From: Clostridium sardiniense | GTDB lineage: Bacteria; Bacillota; Clostridia; Clostridiales; Clostridiaceae | DNA: 64,000 nucleotides | Assembly: GCF_016907995.1 (NCBI RefSeq) | Contig: NZ_JAFBDA010000011.1 | Location: forward strand, 61,669-125,668 | Direction of reading: 5' to 3' | In this document: one piece after another, positions 8,552-18,644 of the stretch | Layout: each line of letters starts with the position of its first letter | Numbering within the stretch: the first letter of the stretch is position 1 | Made by a program: the position numbers and the translations under genes | The notes under the pieces: model-generated | Told to the model about the DNA's origin: nothing | The model's database searches: none | Seen by the model: only the letters and a program-made list of their open reading frames with translations

Positions 8552-9709
8552 ATGAAAAATATTTCAATACTAGGTGCCACAGGCTCTATAGGTACTCAAA
8601 CTTTAGATGTGATTAGAAAATCTAAAGAGATAAACTTGATAGGGGTAACTGCTAACACTTCTGTAGAGAATGTTAAAGATATAATAGATGAATTTTATCC
8701 TAAATATGTAGGAATGATGGATGAAAAATCAAAAGAAGAAATAGATAGATATGTAGAAGAAAAGGGATTAAACATAAAAGTATTATTTGGTATAGAGGGC
8801 CTTAAGAAAATAGCTTCACTTGATGAAATTGACACAGTAGTGACATCAGTTGTTGGTATGATTGGTCTTGAGCCTACAATTGAAGCCATAAAGAAGAAAA
8901 AAGATATTGCTCTTGCAAATAAAGAAACATTAGTTGTTGCTGGAGAGCTTGTAATGAATGAGGCTAAAAAGTATGGAGTTAAAATACTTCCAGTAGACTC
9001 AGAACATAGTGCAATATTCCAAAGTTTAAGGGGTAATGATTTAAGCACATTAAAAAAGATAATTTTAACTGCTTCAGGTGGTCCTTTTAGAGGAAAGAAA
9101 AAAGAAGATTTGGTTAATACATCATTAGAAGAAGCTTTAAATCATCCAAATTGGAGTATGGGAAGAAAAATAACTATAGATTCATCGACTTTAATGAATA
9201 AGGGACTTGAAGTTATTGAAGCACACTGGTTATTTGATTGTGATTATGATGATATACAAGTATTAGTTCATCCTCAAAGTATAGTACACTCAATGGTTGA
9301 ATATTCAGATAACAGTATAATAGCGCAACTTGGATCAGCCGATATGAGACTTCCTATTCAATATGCTCTTAATTATCCAGATAGAAAAGAAGCTATTGCA
9401 AATGGAATAGACTTTTATGAAATATCAAAGCTTACATTTGAAAAGCCTGATATGGATACATTTAAGTGTTTAAAACTTGCTTTTGAGGCAGGAAAGCAAG
9501 GGAAACTTATGCCAACTATTTTAAACGGTGCAAATGAGGAAGTTGTCCAATTATTTTTAGATAACAAGATTTCATATCTTCAAATTGGAGATATAATTGA
9601 ACATTGTATGGAACATTTTAAAGAGGAAGGGAAAAAAGAAGTAACTTTAGAAAATGTAATTTCACTAGACAAAAAAGTTAAGGAATATGTGAGAGAAAAT
9701 TATAGCTAG
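8552..9709 (+). CDS. dxr: 1-deoxy-D-xylulose 5-phosphate reductoisomerase
   Basis: Second step of the MEP isoprenoid pathway: rearranges and reduces DXP to 2-C-methylerythritol 4-phosphate with NADPH. It has 385 residues. NADPH-binding loop GATGSIGTQTLDVI at the N-terminus; metal and substrate motifs LPVDSEHSAIFQ and NHPNWSMGRKITIDS; C-terminal NGANE. With ispG (10744) the window carries two MEP genes, and uppS uses the end product. Co-transcribed with rseP, 11 bases downstream. Confidence 0.97.
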   Translation: MKNISILGATGSIGTQTLDVIRKSKEINLIGVTANTSVENVKDIIDEFYPKYVGMMDEKSKEEIDRYVEEKGLNIKVLFGIEGLKKIASLDEIDTVVTSVVGMIGLEPTIEAIKKKKDIALANKETLVVAGELVMNEAKKYGVKILPVDSEHSAIFQSLRGNDLSTLKKIILTASGGPFRGKKKEDLVNTSLEEALNHPNWSMGRKITIDSSTLMNKGLEVIEAHWLFDCDYDDIQVLVHPQSIVHSMVEYSDNSIIAQLGSADMRLPIQYALNYPDRKEAIANGIDFYEISKLTFEKPDMDTFKCLKLAFEAGKQGKLMPTILNGANEEVVQLFLDNKISYLQIGDIIEHCMEHFKEEGKKEVTLENVISLDKKVKEYVRENYS

Positions 9710-9720
9710 GAGGAAACTTA

Positions 9721-10734
9721 ATGTACATTGTATATGCTGTAATAGCATTTGGACTACTTATAATAGTTCATGAATTTGGTCATTTTATACTTGCAAAGAT
9801 AAATGGGGTAAAGGTAGAAGAGTTTTCGATAGGTATGGGTCCTAAGATATTTTCTATTGATGGTAAAGAAACTAAATATTCATTAGGTATATTGCCTATA
9901 GGTGGGTATGTAAAAATGCTTGGAGAAGAGGAAGATGTTCAAGATGAAAGAAGTTTTTCATCTAAATCTCCTTTTAGAAGGATTACAATTATTTTAGCAG
10001 GTGCTATAATGAATTTAATTCTTGCAATAGTAATATTTACTGCGTTTTTACATCACTTTGGATATACATTACCAAAGGTTAATTCAGTAATTGATAACAG
10101 TCCAGCTTATGAAGCGGGAATAAAACCAGGAGATGAATTTAAAAAAATTGATGGTCAAAGAATATTTGCGCCAGATGATATTTCAATTGGTATAAATCTT
10201 GCAAAGGGTAATCCGGTTAATTTAGAAGTTGATAGAAATGGAGAAATGCTTAATTTTACTGTTAAGCCTGAATATAATGAAAAAGAAAAAAGGAATATGA
10301 TAGGATTTGCTTTTGAAACAGTTAAAAATCCATCAATATTAGATAGTTTTAAAGAAAGTTTCAATCAAACAGCATCACTAGTAAATCAAACATTTAAAGG
10401 ACTTAAAATGATATTTACTGGAAAAGCAGACTTAAAGACAGATGTAGGTGGTCCTGTAACTATAATAAAATTATCAGGCGCAGCTGCAAAAGCTGGTATA
10501 TGGAATCTTTTATATTTTACAGCGTTTATAAGTGTAAACCTTGCTGTATTTAATTTATTACCATTCCCTGCATTAGATGGAGGGTGGACAGTATTACTTT
10601 TAATTGAGCTTATTACAAAAAGAAAGGTTCCAGATAAGATAGTAGGTGCTTTAAATTTCGCAGGTTTTGCACTACTTATGGGACTTATGCTTTTAGTTAC
10701 AGTTAAGGATATATTGTTCCCAATAAATTTTTAG
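9721..10734 (+). CDS. rseP: RseP/RasP-type site-2 intramembrane metalloprotease
   Basis: Zinc protease that cleaves membrane anchors such as anti-sigma factors and leftover signal peptides inside the bilayer. It has 337 residues. HEFGH (His17, Glu18, His21) lies in the first membrane helix, a PDZ domain follows at about 110-190 (INNSPAYEAGIKPGDE-like), and the second zinc motif is NLLPFPALDGG near the C-terminus. AGGAGG upstream. It is tightly packed between dxr and ispG, as in many Firmicutes. Confidence 0.96.
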   Translation: MYIVYAVIAFGLLIIVHEFGHFILAKINGVKVEEFSIGMGPKIFSIDGKETKYSLGILPIGGYVKMLGEEEDVQDERSFSSKSPFRRITIILAGAIMNLILAIVIFTAFLHHFGYTLPKVNSVIDNSPAYEAGIKPGDEFKKIDGQRIFAPDDISIGINLAKGNPVNLEVDRNGEMLNFTVKPEYNEKEKRNMIGFAFETVKNPSILDSFKESFNQTASLVNQTFKGLKMIFTGKADLKTDVGGPVTIIKLSGAAAKAGIWNLLYFTAFISVNLAVFNLLPFPALDGGWTVLLLIELITKRKVPDKIVGALNFAGFALLMGLMLLVTVKDILFPINF

Positions 10735-10743
10735 GAGAGTAAA

Positions 10744-11796
10744 ATGATGGAGAGAAAAATCACAAGAATTGTTAAAGTTGGAGGGATAGAAATTGGTGGT
10801 GAAGCACCTGTTATTATCCAATCAATGACCAATACAGATACAAGAGATGTAAATAAAACTTTAGAACAAATAGATAAATTAGTAAAGGCAGGATGCCAGA
10901 TTATAAGATGTGCTGTTCCGGATATGGAAGCTTGTGATGCACTGAAGGAAATTACAGAAAAATCACCAGTTCCAATAGTTGCAGACATTCATTTTGATTA
11001 TAGATTAGCCCTTAAAGCTATTGATAATGGAGTAGCTAAACTTAGAATAAACCCTGGGAATATAGGAAACTATGAAAGGGTAAAAGCTGTAGTTGAAAAA
11101 GCAAAAGAAAAAAATATTCCTATAAGAATTGGAGTGAATTCAGGATCTTTAGAGAAAGATATTTTAGAAAGAGATGGAAAACCAACCGCTAAAGGACTAG
11201 TTGAAAGTGCATTAAGACATGTTAAAATATTAGAAGATTTAAATTTCTATGATATAGTTATTTCAATAAAATCTTCTAATGTACCTATGATGATAGAAAG
11301 TTATAGATTAATGAGTGAAAAATGTAATTATCCACTACATTTAGGAGTAACAGAATCAGGTACAGTATTTAAAGGGACAATAAAATCAAGTATAGGAATT
11401 GGAACTCTTTTAGCAGAGGGGATTGGAAATACTATTAGAGTATCATTAACTTCAGATCCAATTGAAGAAATAAAAGTTGCTAAAGAAATACTTAAAGCAT
11501 TAGACTACACAAAGGAAGGGATAGAGTTTGTATCATGTCCTACTTGTGGAAGAACAGAAATAAATTTAATAAAAATAGCAGAAGAAGTAGAAGAAAGACT
11601 TAAAGATACTAATAAAAATATTAAAGTTGCTGTAATGGGATGTGTGGTTAATGGTCCTGGAGAAGCAAGAGAAGCTGATATTGGTATTGCTGGAGGAAAA
11701 GGTGTTGGCATAATATTTAAGAAAGGCCAAATAATAAAGAAGGTAAAAGAAGAAGAATTAGTTGATGAACTTATAAAGGAAATAGAATCTTTATAA
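10744..11796 (+). CDS. ispG: 4-hydroxy-3-methylbut-2-enyl diphosphate synthase (flavodoxin)
   Basis: Iron-sulfur enzyme of the MEP pathway that reduces ME-cPP to HMBPP. It has 350 residues, with an N-terminal TIM barrel beginning at VGGIEIGG. The 4Fe-4S ligands are visible: Cys265 and Cys268 in SCPTCGRTE, Cys300 in MGCVVNGPGEA, with the ligand Glu at about 307. Two adjacent ATG codons (10744 and 10747) both fit the AGGAG; spacing favours neither. It ends the dxr-rseP-ispG run. B. subtilis has proS at this place. Confidence 0.96.
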   Translation: MMERKITRIVKVGGIEIGGEAPVIIQSMTNTDTRDVNKTLEQIDKLVKAGCQIIRCAVPDMEACDALKEITEKSPVPIVADIHFDYRLALKAIDNGVAKLRINPGNIGNYERVKAVVEKAKEKNIPIRIGVNSGSLEKDILERDGKPTAKGLVESALRHVKILEDLNFYDIVISIKSSNVPMMIESYRLMSEKCNYPLHLGVTESGTVFKGTIKSSIGIGTLLAEGIGNTIRVSLTSDPIEEIKVAKEILKALDYTKEGIEFVSCPTCGRTEINLIKIAEEVEERLKDTNKNIKVAVMGCVVNGPGEAREADIGIAGGKGVGIIFKKGQIIKKVKEEELVDELIKEIESL

Positions 11797-11810
11797 GATT
11801 TATATGTAAT

Positions 11811-11853
11811 TTGCCCCCAAAAAATTTAATTTATTTTGGGGGCTAATATTTTT
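11811..11853 (+). terminator. ispG terminator
   Basis: GCCCCCAAAA pairs with TTTTGGGGGC (11813-11822 with 11834-11843), with a T-rich tail after it. Confidence 0.85.
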
Positions 11854-11870
11854 AAAATGGAGGTAATCCT

Positions 11871-14800
11871 TTGAGCGAAGAGTTCATTAAAAAAATTAAT
11901 AAAGAAATAAATAAAAATGAAGATTTAGAAGATAAGGAAATAAAGTTAAATAGATTTCAATTTTATAGAAAAAGCAATGTATTAAAAGTAGTAATAAAGT
12001 GTAAAGATAATTTAATTCAAAGTGAAGAGGATTGGATAAAGAAATTAATATCTACAAATTTAGGACTAAATATAAAAGTAGAACTATTAGTTTATAAGGA
12101 TGTAGAAGATGCAAGTATAGATGATATATTAACAAAATATTGGTCTGATGTTGTTCTAGATATAGTTAGAAAAAATCCACTATCAAAAAATGTTTTATAT
12201 TCTAAACATAAAGATATCAAAGAAGATAACATAATAATTAGATATGGAAGTGAAGCTATTGTAAACCATCTAAAAAAGAAGGATATAGAGAGAAAAGTAG
12301 CTGCTCAAATACATGATATATTTGGAAGAAGAATAAGGATTGAATTAAAATATGATAATTCTTTAGAAGATACAAATTATGAAGAGAATAAAGCAAAAGA
12401 AAATAAAAAGATAGTTGATGATGTACTTCAAGGTAGAATAGTTCAAGGTAATCCATCAGGGGATAGTTCTGATAAGAAAGAGAAGAAAGAAAGAAAAGAA
12501 GCACCAAAGAAACAACAAAATGAAGGATATCAAAAATATAAAAGAGAACCTAAAGGTGAAAATACTATTTTAGGTAGAAATATAAGTCAAGAAGCTATGA
12601 ATATATGTGATATTGATGAGACGTCAGGATATGTTGCTATAATTGGAGAAGTATTTAAAACTGAGATAATTGAAACTAGAACTGGTAAAAGTATTCTTAC
12701 ATTCTTTATAACTGATTATACAAGTTCAATTACAGTTAAATGTTTCTTGAAAGAAAAAGATAAAGAAGAAGTTTTAGAAAATGTCAAGAAGGGCTTATAT
12801 TGCAAGGTAAGGGGAGAGGCTATATACGATACCTATGCCAGAGAAGTAGTAATAATGGGTAGAGATATAGTAAAAATGAAAAAAATAGAAAGAATGGATG
12901 GAGCGGAAGATAAGAGAGTTGAACTTCATTTACATACTAATATGAGTACTATGGATGGAATGGTATCTGCAAGCAAGTTAATAGAAAGAGCAGCAAAATG
13001 GGGACATAAAGCCATTGCTATAACAGACCATGGTGTAGTTCAATCCTTTCCAGATGCACAAAGTGCTTCAAAGAAATTTGGTATAAAAATTCTTTATGGA
13101 GTTGAGGGATATTTAGTTGATGATGGTATACCAGTAGCGCTTCATGAAAGAGGAGAATCTTTAGATGATTCATATGTTGTTTTTGATTTAGAGACAACAG
13201 GATTTTCAGCTAAGAATGATAAGATAATAGAAATTGGTGCAGTTAAAATACAAAATGAGAAAATAGTGGATAGATTTAGTGAGTTTGTAAATCCGGAGAG
13301 AAATATACCATATAAGATTACAGAGCTTACTGGAATATCAGATGATATGGTAACAAATAGTGAAACTATAGAAAATATACTTCCTAGATTTTTAGAATTT
13401 TGCAGTGGAAGCGTATTAGTTGCACATAATGCAGGCTTTGACACAGGATTTATTAAAAATAATTGTAGAAGAATGGGATTAGGCTTTGATTTTACAATTG
13501 TTGATACTGTTCCTTTAGCAAGATTTTTATACCCAGAACTTAAAAAAGTAAAACTAAATATAGTTGCAAAACATTTAGGGATATCCCTTGAAAATCATCA
13601 CAGAGCTGTAGATGATGCAAAGGCAACAGCAGATATTTTGCTAGTTTGTTTTAAAAAATTAAGAGAAGAAAAAGAAATATATACCTTAAGTAAGTTAAAT
13701 GAAGGGTTTTTATCAAATATAGATATAAAAAGACAACCAGCTTATCATATAATAATTTTAGCTAAAACTCAGGAAGGGCTTAAAAATTTATATAAGTTAG
13801 TATCAGAAGCTCATCTTGAGAATTTCTTTAAAAGTGCAAGAACTAAAAAAAGTAGACTTCAGGAAATGAGAGATGGACTTATAATAGGCTCTGCTTGTGA
13901 AGCAGGTGAAGTATATAGAGCTATATTAGATGGTAGAAGCGATGAAGAAGTTATGAAGGTTTGTGAATTTTATGATTATTTAGAGATTCAACCTATAGCT
14001 AATAATAATTTCTTAATAGAAAAGGGAAATGTTAAAGATGAAGATGAATTAAGAGAAATAAATAGAAAAATATATAATATAGGTAAAAAACTTAATAAGC
14101 CTGTGGTTGCAACTGGAGATGTACATTTCTTAGAACCTGAAGATGAATCCTTTAGAAGAATAATAATGGCTGGTAAGGGGTTTAAAGATGCCGATAATCA
14201 ACCACCATTATATTTAAAAACTACAGATGAAATGCTAAAAGAATTTTCATATTTAGGTGAAAATGAAGCAAAAGAAGTTGTTATAGTAAATCCTAATAAT
14301 ATAGCAAATGAAATTGAATCTATAAAACCTATTCCTGACGAGACATTTCCACCTAAGATTGAAGGTGCAGAAGAAGAAATCAGAAATATGGTTATGACAA
14401 AAGTTCATTCAATTTATGGAGAAACCTTGCCAGAAGTTATTCAAAAGAGATTAGATAAAGAGTTAAACTCTATCATAAATAATGGATATGCAGTTCTTTA
14501 CCTTATTGCACAAAAGCTTGTTGCGAAATCTCTTGAAGATGGATATCTTGTTGGTTCAAGAGGATCAGTTGGATCTTCTTTTGTAGCTACAATGTCAGAT
14601 ATAACAGAGGTTAATGGACTTCCACCTCACTATGTATGTCCAAATTGTAAAAAATCAGAATTCTTTTTAGATGGATCTATAAGTTCAGGTGCAGATTTAC
14701 CACCAAAAGACTGTCCGGAATGTGGTGCTCATTATATAAGAGATGGCCATGATATTCCATTTGAAACTTTCTTAGGGTTTGAAGGTGATAAAGAACCAGA

Positions 14801-16217
14801 TATTGACCTTAATTTCTCAGGTGAATATCAAGGTGTTGTCCATAAGTATTGTGAAGTACTTTTCGGTAAAGGATATGTATTCAAGGCTGGTACAATAGGT
14901 ACAGTTGCAGAAAAGACTGCATATGGATATGTTAGAAAATATTTAGATGAAAGAGATATAAGAGTTTCTAGTGCAGAAATTGAAAGATTAACAATTGGAT
15001 GTACAGGAATAAAAAGAACATCAGGACAACATCCAGGTGGTATAATGGTTGTTCCAAGTGATAATGAGATTTATAACTTTACACCAATACAGCATCCAGC
15101 TGACGATAATGATACTGATATAATTACTACTCACTTTGATTACCATTCAATAAGCGGTAGACTTTTAAAACTTGATATACTGGGTCATGATGATCCTACT
15201 GTTCTTAGAATGCTTCAAGACTTAACAGGTCTTGATCCAAAAACAATACCTCTTAATGATGAGAAAGTACTTAGTCTATTTGTAAAACCTGATGCTCTTG
15301 GTGTTACAAAAGAGGAGTTAGAGTGTGAAGTTGGAAGTTATGGATTACCTGAGTTTGGTACTAAGTTCGTTCGTCAGATGCTAGTTGACACACAACCTAA
15401 GAGTTTTGCTGATTTAGTAAGAATATCAGGGTTATCACATGGTACTGATGTATGGCTTAATAATGCTCAATATTTCATAAAAGAAGGATACACAACATTA
15501 AAAGATTGTATAGCAACGAGAGATGATATTATGGTTTATTTAATGTATCAAGGTGTACCACCAAAGAGTTCCTTTACTATAATGGAAAAAGTAAGAAAAG
15601 GAAAGGGACTTACAGAAGATGATGAAAAATTAATGAGAGAAAATAAAGTTCCTGATTGGTACATTGAATCTTGTAAGAGAATAAAATACATGTTCCCTAA
15701 AGGTCATGCTGTTGCATATGTAATGATGGCAGTAAGAATTGCATACTATAAGGTATATTATCCAGAAGCTTATTATGCTACATATTTTACAGTAAGAGCA
15801 GATGATTTTGATGCTGATCTTATATGTAAAGGTGAAGGTGCAATTCATGAGAAACTTCATGAACTTTATGATCTTGGTAATGCAGTAAGTACAAAGGAAA
15901 AAGGAACTATAACTTCCCTTGAAATGGCATTTGAAATGTATAAGAGAGGCTTTAAATTCTTAAAGGTAGACCTTTATAAGTCAGAAGCTACTAAGTTTAT
16001 TATTGAAGAAGAAGGATTAAGACCTCCGATAAATGCGCTTCAAGGAGTTGGAGATAATGCAGCTAAAGCAATTGTTGAAGCTAGAAAAGATGGAGAGTTT
16101 ATATCAAAGGAAGATTTAAGACTTAGATCTAAAATTACAAAAACAGCAGTTGAAACATTGAATAATCATGGATGTTTAGAGGGGATGTCTGAAACAAATC
16201 AGTTATCATTGTTCTAA
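11871..16217 (+). CDS. polC: DNA polymerase III alpha subunit, PolC type
   Basis: Main replicative polymerase of low-GC Gram-positives with built-in 3'-5' proofreading. It has 1448 residues, full length. Domain order: N-terminal domain; charged linker about 180-240; OB fold about 250-330; PHP domain starting [13 protein letters not shown], split by the DnaQ-like exonuclease at about 435-595 ([19 protein letters not shown], then [13 protein letters not shown]); polymerase core with the Cys4 zinc motif (CPNC near 922 to CPEC) and catalytic PDIDLNFSG near 977; C-terminal helix-hairpin-helix. TTG start, with GGAGGT 7 bases upstream. Confidence 0.97.
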   Translation: MSEEFIKKINKEINKNEDLEDKEIKLNRFQFYRKSNVLKVVIKCKDNLIQSEEDWIKKLISTNLGLNIKVELLVYKDVEDASIDDILTKYWSDVVLDIVRKNPLSKNVLYSKHKDIKEDNIIIRYGSEAIVNHLKKKDIERKVAAQIHDIFGRRIRIELKYDNSLEDTNYEENKAKENKKIVDDVLQGRIVQGNPSGDSSDKKEKKERKEAPKKQQNEGYQKYKREPKGENTILGRNISQEAMNICDIDETSGYVAIIGEVFKTEIIETRTGKSILTFFITDYTSSITVKCFLKEKDKEEVLENVKKGLYCKVRGEAIYDTYAREVVIMGRDIVKMKKIERMDGAEDKRVELHLHTNMSTMDGMVSASKLIERAAKWGHKAIAITDHGVVQSFPDAQSASKKFGIKILYGVEGYLVDDGIPVALHERGESLDDSYVVFDLETTGFSAKNDKIIEIGAVKIQNEKIVDRFSEFVNPERNIPYKITELTGISDDMVTNSETIENILPRFLEFCSGSVLVAHNAGFDTGFIKNNCRRMGLGFDFTIVDTVPLARFLYPELKKVKLNIVAKHLGISLENHHRAVDDAKATADILLVCFKKLREEKEIYTLSKLNEGFLSNIDIKRQPAYHIIILAKTQEGLKNLYKLVSEAHLENFFKSARTKKSRLQEMRDGLIIGSACEAGEVYRAILDGRSDEEVMKVCEFYDYLEIQPIANNNFLIEKGNVKDEDELREINRKIYNIGKKLNKPVVATGDVHFLEPEDESFRRIIMAGKGFKDADNQPPLYLKTTDEMLKEFSYLGENEAKEVVIVNPNNIANEIESIKPIPDETFPPKIEGAEEEIRNMVMTKVHSIYGETLPEVIQKRLDKELNSIINNGYAVLYLIAQKLVAKSLEDGYLVGSRGSVGSSFVATMSDITEVNGLPPHYVCPNCKKSEFFLDGSISSGADLPPKDCPECGAHYIRDGHDIPFETFLGFEGDKEPDIDLNFSGEYQGVVHKYCEVLFGKGYVFKAGTIGTVAEKTAYGYVRKYLDERDIRVSSAEIERLTIGCTGIKRTSGQHPGGIMVVPSDNEIYNFTPIQHPADDNDTDIITTHFDYHSISGRLLKLDILGHDDPTVLRMLQDLTGLDPKTIPLNDEKVLSLFVKPDALGVTKEELECEVGSYGLPEFGTKFVRQMLVDTQPKSFADLVRISGLSHGTDVWLNNAQYFIKEGYTTLKDCIATRDDIMVYLMYQGVPPKSSFTIMEKVRKGKGLTEDDEKLMRENKVPDWYIESCKRIKYMFPKGHAVAYVMMAVRIAYYKVYYPEAYYATYFTVRADDFDADLICKGEGAIHEKLHELYDLGNAVSTKEKGTITSLEMAFEMYKRGFKFLKVDLYKSEATKFIIEEEGLRPPINALQGVGDNAAKAIVEARKDGEFISKEDLRLRSKITKTAVETLNNHGCLEGMSETNQLSLF

Positions 16218-16253
16218 ATATAATAGATATATATGTAATTTATTCAAATATAC

Positions 16254-16282
16254 TTGAAAAAAAACAGGTTGTATGTTAGAAT
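16254..16282 (+). promoter_or_regulatory. sigma-A promoter of the rimP-nusA-infB operon
   Basis: TTGAAA, 17-base spacer, TAGAAT. The leader to rimP is about 165 bases and holds two hairpins. Confidence 0.75.
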
Positions 16283-16318
16283 TTAAATTGATGATTATTA
16301 CTAATAGCTAGATTAAAG

Positions 16319-16379
16319 GAGTGGGGAAATTATTTACCCGCTCTTTCTGTTTAAAGCGCAACTTCTTAGTTGCGTTTTT
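16319..16379 (+). promoter_or_regulatory. rimP-nusA leader with promoter-proximal terminator (attenuator)
   Basis: First hairpin: GAGTGGG (16319-16325) with CCCGCTC (16337-16343). Second: CGCAACT with AGTTGCG (16357-16374) followed by five T, an intrinsic terminator inside the leader and 74 bases before rimP. Known from B. subtilis: nusA is autoregulated by NusA-stimulated termination upstream of the rimP (ylxS) gene. The same logic here is inference. Confidence 0.65.
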
Positions 16380-16452
16380 ACTTAAAATAGATTTTAAGTT
16401 ATTTGGGAATAATAAATTTATGAAAATTGAATATTGAAAAGGAGGGTAACAT

Positions 16453-16911
16453 ATGAAAAAAGATGCCTTAATAGAAAAATTAGAAGAGTTAGTTATGCCA
16501 ATAACTGATGAATTAGGTTATGAATTATATCATGTAGAGTTTGTAAAAGAAGATGGAGAAAATTATTTAAGAATATATATAGACAATAAAGAAGGCATTA
16601 CACTTACTGATTGCGAAAAGGTTTCAAGAAGAGTTAGTGAAATGCTAGATGAAGAAGATCCAATTTCTACATCATACTTCCTAGAACTTTCTTCACCAGG
16701 TATAAACAGAGGTTTATTTAAAGAAGAACATTTTAAGAAGGCTGTAGGAAGCGAAGTTTTTATAAGATTTACTGGTTCATTAAATGGACGTAAGAACATA
16801 AAAGGTATATTAAAATCTTATGAAGGTGACTTTATAGAAGTCCAAGGTGAAGAATTAGTTAAAGTACCAATGGATAAAATAAAAAAAGCTAACTTAGAAG
16901 GGGAATTATAA
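16453..16911 (+). CDS. rimP: ribosome maturation factor RimP
   Basis: Assists late 30S assembly. It has 152 residues, the normal size. The N-terminal domain contains [13 protein letters not shown] and LRIYIDN; the family motif [14 protein letters not shown] follows; the C-terminal domain is SH3-like. AAGGAGGGT lies 7 bases from the ATG. First gene of the rimP-nusA-ylxR-ylxQ-infB-rbfA-nrnA-truB-ribF operon, whose gaps are mostly below 25 bases. Confidence 0.95.
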   Translation: MKKDALIEKLEELVMPITDELGYELYHVEFVKEDGENYLRIYIDNKEGITLTDCEKVSRRVSEMLDEEDPISTSYFLELSSPGINRGLFKEEHFKKAVGSEVFIRFTGSLNGRKNIKGILKSYEGDFIEVQGEELVKVPMDKIKKANLEGEL

Positions 16912-16926
16912 AAGGAGGATAAGGAC

Positions 16927-18039
16927 ATGAACGAAGAGTTTATAGGTGCTCTTAAAGAGATAGTTAAAGAAAAAGGAATAAGTGAAGATTTAATATTTAC
17001 AACAATTGAAGATGCAATGGTTGCAGCTTATAAAAAGAATTATGCAAACCAATACACTTCAGCTCAAAATGTTAAAGTTACAATTAACAGAGAGAGTGGA
17101 GAAATTGGAGTATATGCTCAAAAAGTTGTTGTAGACGAAGTATATGATGAAGTAACAGAAATAAGCTTAGAAGAGGCTAAGGAAATAAATCCTAAGTATG
17201 AAGTAGATGATGTTGTTGATATGGAAGTTACACCTAGAAACTTTGGAAGAGTAGCAGCACAACTTGCAAAACAAGTAGTTACACAAAGAATTAAAGAAGC
17301 TGAAAGAAATATAGTGTATAATGAATACAAGGAAAAAGAATTTGATATAATAACTGGTACAATTCTTAGAAAAGATAAAGGCTTAGTTTTTGTTAACCTT
17401 GGAAAACTTGAAGGTGTTATAGGACCTAATGAACAAATGAAGGGTGAAGAATATAATTTCAATGAAAAATTAAAATTATATATAGTTGAAGTTAAAAATG
17501 CTTCAAAGGGAGCACAAATTCATGTTTCAAGAACACATCCAGGATTAGTTAAGAGATTATTTGAACTTGAAGTTCCAGAAATATATGAAGGAATAGTTGA
17601 AATAAAGAGTATCTCAAGAGAAGCTGGTTCAAGAAGTAAAATAGCAGTTTACTCAAATGATGAATCTGTAGATGCTATGGGTGCTTGTGTAGGACCTAAG
17701 GGTGTAAGAGTTCAAAGTATAGTAAATGAACTTAAAAATGAAAAGATAGACATAATAAAGTGGAGTAAGGATTCAGCAGAATTTATAGCAAATTCTTTAA
17801 GTCCTGCAAAAGTTTTAAGTGTTACAGTTAATGAAGAAGAAAAGTCAGCTAAAGTTGTTGTTGATGATGGCCAACTTTCACTTGCAATTGGTAAGGAAGG
17901 TCAAAATGTTAGATTAGCAGCAAAACTTACTAATTGGAAGATAGATATTAAAAGCAAATCACAAGCATTACAAGAAGAGGAAGAAGTTGTAGCTGAAGAA
18001 GTAATAGAAAACATAGATTCAGAAGAAATATCAGAATAA
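16927..18039 (+). CDS. nusA: transcription termination/antitermination factor NusA
   Basis: RNA-polymerase-bound factor that modulates pausing and intrinsic termination. It has 370 residues, with no long C-terminal repeats, as usual in Firmicutes. Order: N-terminal polymerase-binding domain, S1 domain about 135-200, then two KH domains (GPKGVRVQSIVNEL and IGKEGQNVRLAAKL). The last 25 residues are strongly acidic. It follows rimP by 15 bases and may regulate its own leader (16319-16379). Confidence 0.97.
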   Translation: MNEEFIGALKEIVKEKGISEDLIFTTIEDAMVAAYKKNYANQYTSAQNVKVTINRESGEIGVYAQKVVVDEVYDEVTEISLEEAKEINPKYEVDDVVDMEVTPRNFGRVAAQLAKQVVTQRIKEAERNIVYNEYKEKEFDIITGTILRKDKGLVFVNLGKLEGVIGPNEQMKGEEYNFNEKLKLYIVEVKNASKGAQIHVSRTHPGLVKRLFELEVPEIYEGIVEIKSISREAGSRSKIAVYSNDESVDAMGACVGPKGVRVQSIVNELKNEKIDIIKWSKDSAEFIANSLSPAKVLSVTVNEEEKSAKVVVDDGQLSLAIGKEGQNVRLAAKLTNWKIDIKSKSQALQEEEEVVAEEVIENIDSEEISE

Positions 18040-18053
18040 GAGAGGTGTTTTTC

Positions 18054-18320
18054 ATGAAAACTAAAAAGATACCTTTAAGAATGTGTACTGGATGTATGGA
18101 GATGAAGCCTAAGAATGAACTTATTAGAGTAGTTAAATCAAAAGAGGGCGATGTCTCAGTTGATTTAACAGGAAAGAAGTCAGGAAGAGGTGCATATGTC
18201 TGCAAATCAAAAGATTGCTTAGCAAAGTCTTTTAAGACGAGAAGACTAAGCAGAAATCTTGATGTGCAAATAAGCGAAGAAATATATGACAGACTAAGGG
18301 AAGAGATGGATGATGAGTAA
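18054..18320 (+). CDS. ylxR: YlxR/RnpM family RNA-binding protein
   Basis: Small basic protein of 88 residues (DUF448). Characteristic motifs are RMCTGCMEMKPKNELIRVV and GRGAYVCKS, with cysteine pairs. In B. subtilis the family member was shown to bind and modulate RNase P (RnpM). The chosen ATG 18054 lies 7 bases after GAGGTG. A GTG at 18045 would overlap that site. It overlaps the next gene by 8-11 bases, suggesting coupled translation. Confidence 0.92.
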   Translation: MKTKKIPLRMCTGCMEMKPKNELIRVVKSKEGDVSVDLTGKKSGRGAYVCKSKDCLAKSFKTRRLSRNLDVQISEEIYDRLREEMDDE

Positions 18321-18630
18321 ATTTTTCAATTTTCTAGGCTTAGCTAAAAGATCAGGTAACCTAGTTGAGGGTTATAGCAAATGTAATGAATTAAGAAATA
18401 AAAAGAGAATGTATCTATTTGTTATTTCAAAAGATGCATCAGAATCAACAAAAAATAAATTTAAAAAACATTGTAATGAAAAGCAAATACCATGTATTGA
18501 AGATTTCTCTAAAGAGGATTTAGGCATTGGCATAGGAAAAGATGAAATAAAGATTCTGGCTGTGCAAGATAAGAATATGGCTAAAAAGTTAATAGCTCTT
18601 TACGAGGAGGAAAATATATGTAGAAATTAA
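18310..18630 (+). CDS. ylxQ: L7Ae-family ribosomal/K-turn-binding protein YlxQ
   Basis: Protein of 106 residues with the L7Ae/L30e fold: [15 protein letters not shown] at the N-terminus and a central [16 protein letters not shown] strand-helix unit. Relatives (YlxQ, YbxF) bind kink-turn RNA; the cellular target is not established. Starts ATGATG at 18310/18313 inside the end of ylxR. Conserved position between ylxR and infB. Confidence 0.88.
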   Translation: MMSKFFNFLGLAKRSGNLVEGYSKCNELRNKKRMYLFVISKDASESTKNKFKKHCNEKQIPCIEDFSKEDLGIGIGKDEIKILAVQDKNMAKKLIALYEEENICRN

Positions 18631-18644
18631 TCGGGGGTGACTGT

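Noticed and set aside
12256..12507. Antisense frame inside polC
   Set aside because: Composition (Phe/Leu/Tyr runs) reflects the complement of an A-rich linker; no start context.
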